Shown here in pieces: positions 17,216 through 24,973 of a DNA stretch of 64,000 nt. How positions within the stretch are numbered: position 1 is the stretch's first letter; every line of letters starts with the position of its first letter. Source of the stretch: Sphingomonas sp. Leaf407 (GTDB lineage Bacteria > Pseudomonadota > Alphaproteobacteria > Sphingomonadales > Sphingomonadaceae); contig NZ_LMQO01000001.1 of assembly GCF_001425385.1 (NCBI RefSeq), positions 1-64,000 of the forward strand, given 5' to 3'. The notes beneath the pieces were generated by a model. That model saw only the letters and a list, made by a program, of their open reading frames with translations, did no database searches and had not been told where the DNA came from. Both the position numbers and the translations under genes were made by a program.

Positions 17216-18084
17216 GCCATCATCCGCCGCAGGAACCGCCGGACCACGATGCCGCGCACCGCCGCGATCGGAGCGGGCAGCGGCCGTTCGATCCGTACCC
17301 GGTGCGGGTTGAGGAAATAGCCGCGATGATCGGTCCCGCCCGCGCGGCCGAGGATCACGCGGATCGCCTCCTCCGCCATCATCGTCCCCGCCATCGTCAC
17401 CATCGTCGCAAACGAGAATCGCGACCGCTTGCCCGCCGCCACCTCCGCCGCGACGCCAAGGTCGACATGGGCGTGCGACGAACTGTGGGTCAGCACATAT
17501 TCGATCTCGCGTTGCAGGCAGGCGACGCGCATGTCCGCGTCGATCTCGGTCCACGCCACCCCGACCGTCGGGTAGCGCAGCCGCACTTCGGGCCGGGGCG
17601 CGTCGGGGCGGACCACCGTGACCGACGGTAGCGGCGAGGCATAGGCATCGATCACGGTGCGGCCCCCCGCCTGCGCCCGGCGATACAGATGGACCCCCGC
17701 CGCCGCATCGTCCATCCCGTTGACGATCACGTCGGCCATCGCGACCAACCGGTCGAGCGCGTGCGGCCATTCGCCGCCCAGCACCTCGATTTCCGCCTGC
17801 GGGTTGATCCGCAGCGCCCCGTCGCGCGCCGCCGCCGCCTTGCCCATGCCAACGGTGTCGAGCGTCGCGAACAACTGCCGGTTGAGGTTCGACACCTCGA
17901 ACGTATCGATGTCCGCGATCACGAACCGCCCAACCCCGGCGCGCACCAGCGCCATGAACGCCGCGCCGCCCATGCCGCCGACACCGGGGATCAGCACGCA
18001 CGCCGCGCGCAGCCGCGCCTGCTCCGCCTCGCTCACGAAGCCGCGATTGCGCGTGGTCATTTCACCATAGTCGAAGCCGGTCAT
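17212..18084 (-). CDS. ThiF/MoeB-like (E1-like) adenylyltransferase
   Basis: 290 residues with a full E1-like adenylation site: GVGGMG at 34-39, D58/D60, NLNRQ at 66-70, K82 and D125/D126. These enzymes adenylate a C-terminal carboxylate of a small protein or peptide, or another acid. The paired CxxC zinc motif of MoeB/ThiF is absent; C189 (RVACLQRE) is the only cysteine near the usual thioester position. No ubiquitin-like protein, E2 or JAB gene is present, so the substrate may be a small molecule. Overlaps by 4 bases on both sides. Confidence 0.85.
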   Translation of the reverse strand: MTGFDYGEMTTRNRGFVSEAEQARLRAACVLIPGVGGMGGAAFMALVRAGVGRFVIADIDTFEVSNLNRQLFATLDTVGMGKAAAARDGALRINPQAEIEVLGGEWPHALDRLVAMADVIVNGMDDAAAGVHLYRRAQAGGRTVIDAYASPLPSVTVVRPDAPRPEVRLRYPTVGVAWTEIDADMRVACLQREIEYVLTHSSSHAHVDLGVAAEVAAGKRSRFSFATMVTMAGTMMAEEAIRVILGRAGGTDHRGYFLNPHRVRIERPLPAPIAAVRGIVVRRFLRRMMA

Positions 18085-19028
18085 CGCACGGGTCTCAATC
18101 TGCCAAGGGGCCGGTCGGCGGCAAGCCATTGCAGCAACGGCGCGACTACCGCCTGCACCGCGATGATCGCCCCCTGCACCGCCAGTTGCGGGACGGCATG
18201 GCGCGGCACGCTGCGCGACAGGAACCGCCGCGCAGTCGCAAGGTCGATCCGCCCGATCTGCAACACGTCGTCGCCGCGATCGTAATCGAGCGTTTCGGCG
18301 CAGAAGCGGTTGTAGCGTTCGTCGCGGTGCTTGGCCGCGACGTCGAAGCGTTTCTTCAGATGGTCCGACCCGCCGGTATAGGCGTCGGTGATGACATGGC
18401 CGACGGGGTCGAACCCGGCCTCCGCGCCCACGCCGAACGCCGCGCGAGAGCCGCGCATGATCTGATGCGCCAGATGCCGGTGCGCGAAGCTGGCGCGCGT
18501 GGCCGCCTGCGCCGGATAGACGTCGTCGAACGTCTCGGCGACCATGCCGACGACGGCGGGCACCTGCGTCACGCTGCTGATCCACAGCGGACGCAGGCCA
18601 CGCCGTACGAACAGCGCGAAGCAGGTCAGGCCATAGAGGATCCACGACAGCCCGCCGCTGCGCGCCGCCGGATCGACCATCACCAGTCCCAGATGCAGCA
18701 CCTCCTCGCCCACGCCGCCGCGCTCGACCGGCAGCAGCGGCATGGCGTTGAACGCGACTGGCGCGCCGCTTGAGGCATCGCGGATCAGCGTCACCACGCT
18801 GCGGTCCCATGCCAGGCCATCGGGCGCGAACAGGCCATAGTCGAGCTGCCGCCCGTCGAGACAGGCGGCAACCACGGTACGGCATGCCGCCTCCAGCGCG
18901 GCGAAGTCCGCCGGCGACAGCGTCCGGCGCGGCCGCTCGACGATCTCGACGCGGTGCGTGGCGCCCGAGCGGAAACGCAGGTGCAGGAACCTGCCGGAAA
19001 ACGCCTGCAACCATGGTCCCGAGCGCAT
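18081..19028 (-). CDS. unknown protein heading the ThiF cassette, with a GNAT-like segment
   Basis: 315 residues, start ATG 19028. I do not recognise the family. The middle (LGLVMVDPAARSGGLSWILY) resembles GNAT motif A, and CFALFVRRGLRPLWIS follows as a buried helix/strand. The C-terminal part contains ITDAYTGGSDHLKKRF and the charged RFCAETLDYDRGDDVLQIGR, and ends in a hydrophobic helix AIIAVQAVVAPLLQWLA. It could be a second acyltransferase-like enzyme. It is the first gene of the cassette; the promoter must lie in the 181 bases before the divergent sigma factor gene. Confidence 0.6.
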   Translation of the reverse strand: MRSGPWLQAFSGRFLHLRFRSGATHRVEIVERPRRTLSPADFAALEAACRTVVAACLDGRQLDYGLFAPDGLAWDRSVVTLIRDASSGAPVAFNAMPLLPVERGGVGEEVLHLGLVMVDPAARSGGLSWILYGLTCFALFVRRGLRPLWISSVTQVPAVVGMVAETFDDVYPAQAATRASFAHRHLAHQIMRGSRAAFGVGAEAGFDPVGHVITDAYTGGSDHLKKRFDVAAKHRDERYNRFCAETLDYDRGDDVLQIGRIDLATARRFLSRSVPRHAVPQLAVQGAIIAVQAVVAPLLQWLAADRPLGRLRPVR

Positions 19029-19209
19029 CGTGCCCTCATTCAGCGTCGTGGTCGCGACTGGCGTATCAGCTTTTCGGCGAAGGGTCGCGCGGCGAAAAAT
19101 CGATCGGGCTCGCGACGGATCGGTCGTGCCATCGCGTTGAACGGGAACAAGGATGCTATGAAACGCCCATGCCGAACCACCGCCGGACCCTTTCCCCGAC
19201 CGGAACCGC

Positions 19210-19761
19210 GTGACCGCGGACGCCGACCCGGATGCCGCGCTGCTGCGCCGGCTGGCGGCGGGGGAGGCGGGTGCGCCCCGCGCGATGGTCACAGCGAAGC
19301 TCGGTCGCATCCTGTCGCTCGCCCGGCGGATGCTCGGCGATTCCGGCGAGGCGGAGGATGTCGCACAGGAGGTCTTCACGCGCATCTGGCGACAGGCACC
19401 GCGCTGGCGACCGGGGACGGCGCGGTTCGATACGTGGGTCCATCTTGTCACGCTCAACCTGTGTCGCGACCGGCTGCGCAGGCCCCACGCGATCGTGATG
19501 GCCGATCCGCCCGAACGGCCCGACCCGGCACCGGATGCCGAGGCGGACCTGCTGGCGAGCGAGCGCGCGGCGGCGGTGGCGGCGGCGGTCGCCCGCCTGC
19601 CCGATCGCCAACGCGAGGCGGTGCTGCTCACCTGCTATCAGGACCTGCCCAATGCCGAGGTGGCGACGCTGCTGGGCACCAGCGTCGAGGCGGTCGAAAG
19701 CCTGCTGGCCCGCGCGCGCCGGACGTTGCGCACCGCCCTGGTCGATGACGGAGATGCGTGA
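19210..19761 (+). CDS. ECF-type RNA polymerase sigma factor
   Basis: 183 residues from GTG 19210; no in-frame ATG gives a better start. Region 2 is LARRMLGDSGEAEDVAQEVF with TRIWRQAPRW, and region 4 is LPDRQREAVLLTCYQDLPNA followed by the EVATLLGTSVEAVESLLARAR helix-turn-helix. Length fits the ECF family. Its stop is next to the start of a small membrane protein (candidate anti-sigma factor), and a CnrX-like sensor follows, so it probably directs its own operon in response to an envelope signal. Confidence 0.9.
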   Translation: MTADADPDAALLRRLAAGEAGAPRAMVTAKLGRILSLARRMLGDSGEAEDVAQEVFTRIWRQAPRWRPGTARFDTWVHLVTLNLCRDRLRRPHAIVMADPPERPDPAPDAEADLLASERAAAVAAAVARLPDRQREAVLLTCYQDLPNAEVATLLGTSVEAVESLLARARRTLRTALVDDGDA

Positions 19762-19762
19762 C

Positions 19763-20152
19763 ATGGATTTGCAGCAGTTTTCGGCGCTGTGCGACGCCTA
19801 TGGCGGCACGATCGTCCGCTGGCCGGCGCACGAGCAGGCGGCCGCGATCCGGCTGGCCTCGTCGGCGCAAGGGGCAATGCTGCTGGCGCAGGCTGATCGG
19901 CTGGATGCGGTACTCGCCGATTGGTCGCCGGTGGCGGTACCGCACGGGTTGGCCGACTCGATCCTGCGCCATGCGCCCAAACCGCGCGGTCGCGGGCCGA
20001 TCGCGCTGTGGTGGTCGGGACTGGCCGGACTGACGCTGGCGGGCGCGGCGGCGGGGGCGCTGGCCGTCACGCTGCTGCCACCGCCGCCGATCGTCAGCGA
20101 CGATGGCGGCTATGCCGATACCGCGTTCGGCGGATGGGAGGCGGGACGATGA
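19763..20152 (+). CDS. putative membrane-anchored anti-sigma factor
   Basis: 129 residues. ATG 19763 has GGAG 9 bases upstream; an in-frame ATG at 19754 is too close to it. The cytosolic N-terminal 85 residues (LQQFSALCDAYGGTIVRWPA) precede one membrane helix (IALWWSGLAGLTLAGAAAGA) and a short periplasmic tail. No zinc anti-sigma HxxxCxxC motif is seen. The role is inferred from position after the sigma factor gene. Confidence 0.6.
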   Translation: MDLQQFSALCDAYGGTIVRWPAHEQAAAIRLASSAQGAMLLAQADRLDAVLADWSPVAVPHGLADSILRHAPKPRGRGPIALWWSGLAGLTLAGAAAGALAVTLLPPPPIVSDDGGYADTAFGGWEAGR

Positions 20153-20610
20153 CGCGATCGACATGGCGTTGGCTGATGATGTCGCTGGCACTCAACGCGC
20201 TGCTGCTGGGGGCGCTGCTCGGCGGCGGCTGGATGCTCACCCGCTCGCTGGCACCTGCGCCCATTGCCCGGCTGCGCGACGCGGGCAATGCGCTGAGCAC
20301 AGCGCAGCAGCCCCGGTTCCGCGCGATGCTGCGGCAGGCGAGAAGCGCCAACCGGCCGCTGCTCGACCGGGCACGACAGGCCCGCGCCGATGCGGCGGCG
20401 GCGCTGGTCGCGCAGCCGTTCGACCAAGCGGCGCTGGCCGCCGCGCTCGATCGCGCCCGCGTCGCCGACCTCACGCTGCGGCAGGCGCGCGAAGCGGCGA
20501 TCGTCGCCTTCGCCGCGACGCTGTCGCCCGACGACCGCGCCGCGCTCGCCGCCGGACTGCGAACCACCATGCTGCGCGGCGGGCGCGGCGCGCAAGGAAC
20601 CGGATCATGA
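20149..20610 (+). CDS. periplasmic heavy-metal-sensor (CnrX/CpxP-like) family protein
   Basis: 153 residues. The N-terminal signal anchor LMMSLALNALLLGALLGGGW is followed by a long helical domain rich in Ala, Arg and Gln, with LSPDDRAALAAGL near the end, the pattern of the helical-hairpin proteins grouped as heavy-metal resistance/CnrX. Such proteins sense metals or envelope stress and act on an anti-sigma factor. No His-rich metal site is apparent. Overlaps the upstream stop (ATGA) and the next gene. Confidence 0.7.
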   Translation: MTRSTWRWLMMSLALNALLLGALLGGGWMLTRSLAPAPIARLRDAGNALSTAQQPRFRAMLRQARSANRPLLDRARQARADAAAALVAQPFDQAALAAALDRARVADLTLRQAREAAIVAFAATLSPDDRAALAAGLRTTMLRGGRGAQGTGS

Positions 20611-22073
20611 CCACGCCCGGCATCACCACCGCGCTGACCCGCTTCGGGCTGGGCGCGCGGCCTGACGAGACGCCATCGGGCGACCCCCGGCGCTGGCTGC
20701 TCGACCAGTTGGATCGCTACACCGCCGCCCCGGCGCGGATCGCCGCCGTGCCCACCAGCGGCGCGGTCGCGGCGCGCCTGACCGAGTTCTACGATCAACG
20801 CCGCGACCTGCGCGAACAATATGGCCCGCGCCGCCAACAGCAGCCCGCCGCCCCAGCCCCGGTGCCGCCGCCAATGAGTCCGGGGACGACCGCCGCGCCG
20901 CCAGCCGATCCGTATCGTGACGCGCGGCAGGCGGCGGCGCGTGATCTGCGACAGGGCCATGCCGCCGCGCTCGCCGTGCGAACCGGCATCGCGCTCACCA
21001 CGACCACGCCGTTCGTCGAGCGGCTGGTGCATTTCTGGGCCAATCACTTCGCCGTCTCCGCCGACAAGCTGGAGATGGTCGGCCTTGCCCACACCCTTGA
21101 GTTCGAGGCGATCCGGCCACACGTCCTTGGCCGCTTCGCCGACATGCTGCTGGCGGTCGAACGGCATCCGGCGATGCTCGTCTATCTCGATCAGGCGGTG
21201 TCGGTCGGCCCGAACAGCCCGGTCGGCCAGCGCGGCGGACGCCGGGCGGGACTGAACGAGAATCTGGCGCGAGAGACACTCGAACTGCACACGCTCGGCG
21301 TCCGCACCGGTTACACCCAGGGCGACGTGATCGAACTGGCCCGCGCGCTCACCGGCTGGACCGTCGCCGGCCTTGCCCGGGGACCCGCCCAGCGCGCTGC
21401 GGGCGATGCCGCGCCGGGCAGCTTCGTGTTCGCCCCCGCGCTGCACGAACCCGGCGACCGCACGATCACCGGCACCCGCTATCCGGCGGCGGGCGAGGCG
21501 CAGGCGACCAAGGTGCTGGCCGATCTCGCCGCCAGCCCGGCCACCGCGCGGCACCTCGCGACCAAGCTTGCCCGCCACTTCGCCGGCGACGTGCCCCCGC
21601 CGGCAATGATCGCCCGGCTGGAACAGGCATACCGCTCGTCGAACGGCGATCTGCCGACAATGTACCGCGCGATCATCGCCTCGCCCGAGGCATGGGTGCC
21701 GACACCGGTCAAGTTCCGCACGCCATGGGAATGGTCGGTCGCGACCTTCCGCGCGGTCGGCACGCGCGAGGTGCAGCCCGGCGCGATCGTCGGCCTGCTT
21801 AACCAGCTCGGCCAGCCGGCGTGGAAACCGGGCCAGCCGATCGGCTATGACGATGTCGCGGCAAGCTGGGCCGGACCCGATGCGATCATGCGCCGGGTCG
21901 AGGCGGCCGAGCGCATGGCCGGACGGACCCCCGCGACCGACGCCCGCGCGCTCGGCGCGAAACTCTTCCCCGATGGGCTGTCGGCCGCCACGACGCAGGC
22001 GATCGCCCGCGCCGAAAGCCCGGCGCAGGGGCTGGCGCTGCTGCTCGTCAGCCCGGAAATGATGCGGAGATGA
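20607..22073 (+). CDS. DUF1800 family protein
   Basis: 488 residues. Characteristic DUF1800 blocks are ALTRFGLGARP, ERLVHFWANHFAVS, NENLARETLELHTLGV, DVIELARALTGWT and VKFRTPWEWSV. No signal peptide is visible at the chosen start. DUF1800 genes are nearly always next to a DUF1501 gene, as here; the biochemical role is not established. A Pro/Gln-rich insert (about residues 72-104) looks disordered. Start ATG 20607 overlaps the preceding stop. Confidence 0.9.
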   Translation: MTTPGITTALTRFGLGARPDETPSGDPRRWLLDQLDRYTAAPARIAAVPTSGAVAARLTEFYDQRRDLREQYGPRRQQQPAAPAPVPPPMSPGTTAAPPADPYRDARQAAARDLRQGHAAALAVRTGIALTTTTPFVERLVHFWANHFAVSADKLEMVGLAHTLEFEAIRPHVLGRFADMLLAVERHPAMLVYLDQAVSVGPNSPVGQRGGRRAGLNENLARETLELHTLGVRTGYTQGDVIELARALTGWTVAGLARGPAQRAAGDAAPGSFVFAPALHEPGDRTITGTRYPAAGEAQATKVLADLAASPATARHLATKLARHFAGDVPPPAMIARLEQAYRSSNGDLPTMYRAIIASPEAWVPTPVKFRTPWEWSVATFRAVGTREVQPGAIVGLLNQLGQPAWKPGQPIGYDDVAASWAGPDAIMRRVEAAERMAGRTPATDARALGAKLFPDGLSAATTQAIARAESPAQGLALLLVSPEMMRR

Positions 22074-23221
22074 CCATGATCGACCGTCGTACCCTGTTGG
22101 TCCGCTCAGGGCTTACCGCGCTGGCGATGGGCGTGGCGCCACGCATGGCGTTCGCCCGTGCCGAAACCGACCGTCGCTTCGTGTTCGTCATCCAGCGCGG
22201 CGCGGCCGACGGCCTCGGCATCGTCGCGCCGGTCGGCGATCCGGCCTTTGCCGCGCAGCGTGGGCAACTTGCCGCCGACTTCGCGACCGCGCCGCGCCTC
22301 GATACGACCTTCGCGCTGCATCCGGCGATGACCGGGGCGGCGGCGCTGTATCGGCAGGGGCAGGCGCTGTTCGCCCATGCCGTCGCCTCGCCCTATCGCG
22401 ACCGGTCGCATTTCGACGGGCAGAACGTCCTCGAAACCGGCGGGGCAGGGGCCTATCAGGTGAAGGACGGCTGGCTCAACCGGATGCTCGGCCTGATCCC
22501 GTCAGGCAATGCGAAGGCGATTGCGGTGTCGGCCACCGTGCCGCTGGCGCTACGCGGGCGGCATGAGGTGTCGAGCTACGCCCCCTCGACGCTGCCCGAT
22601 GCGTCCGACGACCTGCTCCAGCGGGTCGCGATGCTCTATCAGGGCGATGCCCAGCTCCATTCGCTGTGGAGCGAGGCACTGTCGACCCGGACGCTCGCCG
22701 GCGACCTGACCGGCAACGGCGGACGCGATGCGGCGGCGACCGGCGCGCTCGCCGCGAAGCTGCTCGCCCCGGCCGAAGGCGCACGGATCGCGATGATCGA
22801 AACCGGCGGCTGGGACACCCATAGCCAACAGCGCGGCCGGCTCGCCGCCAACCTGAAGGGGCTCGACGCGCTGGTCGGCGCGTTGCAGACCGGCCTCGGC
22901 GCGGCATGGCGCGACACCACCGTGCTGGTCGCGACCGAATTCGGGCGGACGGTGGCGGTGAACGGCACCGGCGGCACCGATCACGGCACCGGCGCGGCAG
23001 CGATGCTGTTCGGTGGGCGGATCAAGGGCGGCCGGGTCGTCGCCGACTGGCCGGGGCTGGCCCCCGCGCAGCTTCACGAGGCGCGCGACCTGCGCCCGAC
23101 GATGCAGCTCGACGCGCTGATCTCGGCCGCCGTCGCCCATGCCTATGACCTCGATCCGCAGCGGGTGGCGAACGCCCTGTTCGCGGGCACCGGAACCAGT
23201 CGCGTGCCGGTTATCCTCTAG
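22070..23221 (+). CDS. DUF1501 family exported protein
   Basis: 383 residues. IDRRTLLVRSGLTALAMGV is a Tat-like signal. The body is an alkaline-phosphatase-like DUF1501 domain: QRGAADGLGIVAPVGD, YRDRSHFDGQNVLETG, IETGGWDTHSQQ, VATEFGRTV and GTDHGTGAAAM carry the expected Asp/His ligands. Partner of the DUF1800 gene, overlapping its stop by 4 bases. Start 22070 or 22076 are both possible. It ends inside a long inverted-repeat region shared with the convergent efflux gene. Confidence 0.9.
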   Translation: MTMIDRRTLLVRSGLTALAMGVAPRMAFARAETDRRFVFVIQRGAADGLGIVAPVGDPAFAAQRGQLAADFATAPRLDTTFALHPAMTGAAALYRQGQALFAHAVASPYRDRSHFDGQNVLETGGAGAYQVKDGWLNRMLGLIPSGNAKAIAVSATVPLALRGRHEVSSYAPSTLPDASDDLLQRVAMLYQGDAQLHSLWSEALSTRTLAGDLTGNGGRDAAATGALAAKLLAPAEGARIAMIETGGWDTHSQQRGRLAANLKGLDALVGALQTGLGAAWRDTTVLVATEFGRTVAVNGTGGTDHGTGAAAMLFGGRIKGGRVVADWPGLAPAQLHEARDLRPTMQLDALISAAVAHAYDLDPQRVANALFAGTGTSRVPVIL

Positions 23222-23280
23222 GGCCGATCGACATTCAGCTATTCCGGTGCAGCTCGTGGTCGAAAACACCACCCTCCATT

Positions 23281-23307
23281 GTCACCCCGGACTTGTTCCG
23301 GGGTCCA
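23281..23307 (+). repeat. 27-nt palindromic intergenic repeat, copy 1
   Basis: GTCACCCC...GGTCCA element with internal stem CCCCGGA/TCCGGGG. Identical copies are at 23361-23387 (inverted) and 49777-49803 (same orientation). Of the REP type, probably spread in intergenic DNA genome-wide. Confidence 0.85.
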
Positions 23308-23360
23308 CCTGGCCGCGAACGCTGTCGCAAGTGCCTCGAACGTTATCGATCGCTGCACGG

Positions 23361-23387
23361 TGGACCCCGGAACAAGTCCGGGGTGAC
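23361..23387 (-). repeat. 27-nt palindromic intergenic repeat, copy 2 (inverted)
   Basis: Exact reverse complement of 23281-23307; the two copies face each other across 53 bases, as REP doublets often do. Confidence 0.85.
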
Positions 23388-23434
23388 GGAGATGGTCTTT
23401 GCCGGCGTCACGGCCGGTTGAATGTCGATCGGTC

Positions 23435-24961
23435 CTAATGCGCTTCCCCCGGCTTCGCGATCCGCTTGGGCCGGGGGGCCAGCCAGATGATGAGCGCCGC
23501 CGCGCCGAACACCATCGCCGACAACAGGAACAGGTGGTTGATCGCCAGCGTGCTGCTCTCGCGCGCGACCGTCATCTCGACCGTGGCCCGGACCTGATCG
23601 AGCGAGAAGCCCTGCGCCATCAGCGCGGTCGTGGTCGGATCGGCGTTGAGCCGCGACACCATCTCGCTGCGCGCGACGATCATGCTGTCGGCATAGAGCG
23701 TCGTCGATACCGACGTGCCGATCGCCCCGGCCATGGTGCGCAGGAAGCTCATCACGCCCGCCGCCGATGCCGTCTCGTGCGGCTCGACTGCACCCAGCGC
23801 GATCGTGGTCAGCGGAATGAAGAAGAACGGCATGCCGAACCCCTGCACGATCTGCGGAAACGCCAGCGTCCAGAAATCGGCCCCGGTGGTCCACCCCACC
23901 CGGATCAGTGTCGCCCCGGCGATCCACAGGATGCCGAAACACACCAGCGCGCGCGGATCGTGCTTCTTCATCAACTGCGCGACGATCGGCGACATGATGA
24001 CTGCGCCCATCCCGTTGAACGCGGTGGCATAGCCGGCATAGGTCGAGGTGTAGCCAAGGCTCGCCTGCAACCATTGCGGGATCAACACGACCGAGGCGAA
24101 GAAGGTGCCGAACGCGAACGACAGCGCGGCGACCGCGACGGTGAAGCCCCGGTGGCGGAACACGCGCAGGTCGACGATCGGCTGCCGCTCGGTCAGTTCC
24201 CACACGACGAAAACCGCCGCGCCCACGGCGGCGACCAGCCCTAGGATCACGATCGTCGGGTCCTCGAACCAGTCGTGCTCGCGTCCGATGTCGAGCATGA
24301 TCTGGAGCGCGCCGATCCACAGCACCAGCAGCGCGAGGCCCATCTTGTCGACCTTGAGCGGCTGGCGCTCGGTCTCGGCGGGTTTCAGCAGCCGCAGCGC
24401 GCCGAACACGCAGAAGATCGCGACCGGAATGTTGATGAAGAAGATCCAGTGCCACGACCAGCTATCGCTGATCGTCCCGCCGAGGATAGGGCCGAGGATC
24501 GGCGCGGTGACGGTGGTCATCGCCCACATGCCCATCGCCTGGCCATGTTGTTCCTTCGGGAAGATGCGCAGCAGCATCGTCTGCGTCAGCGGCATCAGCG
24601 GCCCGCCGCACAGCCCCTGGCCGATCCGCGCGGCGACGATCATCGTCAGGCTGGTCGACAGCCCGCACAGCACCGAAAAGATGCCGAAGCCGATCATGCC
24701 GACGACGAAGGTACGCAGCGTCCCGAACCGTCCGGCGAGCCAGCCGGTCAGCGGCACGCAGATCGCCTCCGCCACCGCATAGGAGGTGATGATCCACGTC
24801 CCCTGACTGGTCGAGATGCCGAGCGACCCGGCGATATGCCCGACCGACACGTTGGCGATCGTCGTGTCGAGCACCACCATGAAATTGGTCAGCGCGAGCA
24901 CGATCCCGGCGAACCAGAGCGTCGGACCGGTGAACGGCTTGAAATCGTCTTTGCCGGCCAT
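23435..24961 (-). CDS. emrB: EmrB-type DHA2 drug:H+ antiporter
   Basis: 508 residues with about fourteen membrane segments. The N-terminal block ALTNFMVVLDTTIANVSVGH, motif GTWIITSYAVAEAICVPLTG and motif C-like GPILGPTI-type sequence (TAPILGPILGGTISD) identify the EmrB/QacA DHA2 family. It should pump drugs or other hydrophobic compounds through EmrA (24974-26107) and the outer-membrane channel (26100-27566). Start ATG 24961, 12 bases after the emrA stop. Substrate not predictable. Confidence 0.92.
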   Translation of the reverse strand: MAGKDDFKPFTGPTLWFAGIVLALTNFMVVLDTTIANVSVGHIAGSLGISTSQGTWIITSYAVAEAICVPLTGWLAGRFGTLRTFVVGMIGFGIFSVLCGLSTSLTMIVAARIGQGLCGGPLMPLTQTMLLRIFPKEQHGQAMGMWAMTTVTAPILGPILGGTISDSWSWHWIFFINIPVAIFCVFGALRLLKPAETERQPLKVDKMGLALLVLWIGALQIMLDIGREHDWFEDPTIVILGLVAAVGAAVFVVWELTERQPIVDLRVFRHRGFTVAVAALSFAFGTFFASVVLIPQWLQASLGYTSTYAGYATAFNGMGAVIMSPIVAQLMKKHDPRALVCFGILWIAGATLIRVGWTTGADFWTLAFPQIVQGFGMPFFFIPLTTIALGAVEPHETASAAGVMSFLRTMAGAIGTSVSTTLYADSMIVARSEMVSRLNADPTTTALMAQGFSLDQVRATVEMTVARESSTLAINHLFLLSAMVFGAAALIIWLAPRPKRIAKPGEAH

Positions 24962-24973
24962 GTGCCGAACTCC

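Larger units (their letters stand above)
23221..23435. repeat. nested inverted repeats between convergent genes
   Basis: The 213-base gap holds two nested inverted pairs. The outer arms, 23221-23237 and 23419-23435, match with one mismatch and touch both stop codons. The inner arms, 23281-23307 and 23361-23387, are perfect 27-base reverse complements, each containing its own palindrome CCCCGGACTTGTTCCGGGG. RNA from either strand could fold here, so it may act as a bidirectional terminator. No coding sequence is seen in it. Confidence 0.8.

Noticed and set aside
17212..18084. ThiF cassette as a bacterial ubiquitin-like conjugation or antiviral (Bil/CBASS-type) system
   Set aside because: No ubiquitin-like protein, E2, JAB peptidase or nucleotidyltransferase is encoded nearby, and the usual E1 zinc cysteines are missing.
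19144..19165. GGAAC at 19144-19148 as an ECF-type -35 box before the sigma factor gene
   Set aside because: No matching -10 (CGTT or GTC type) is found at 16-17 bases, so autoregulation from this site cannot be claimed.
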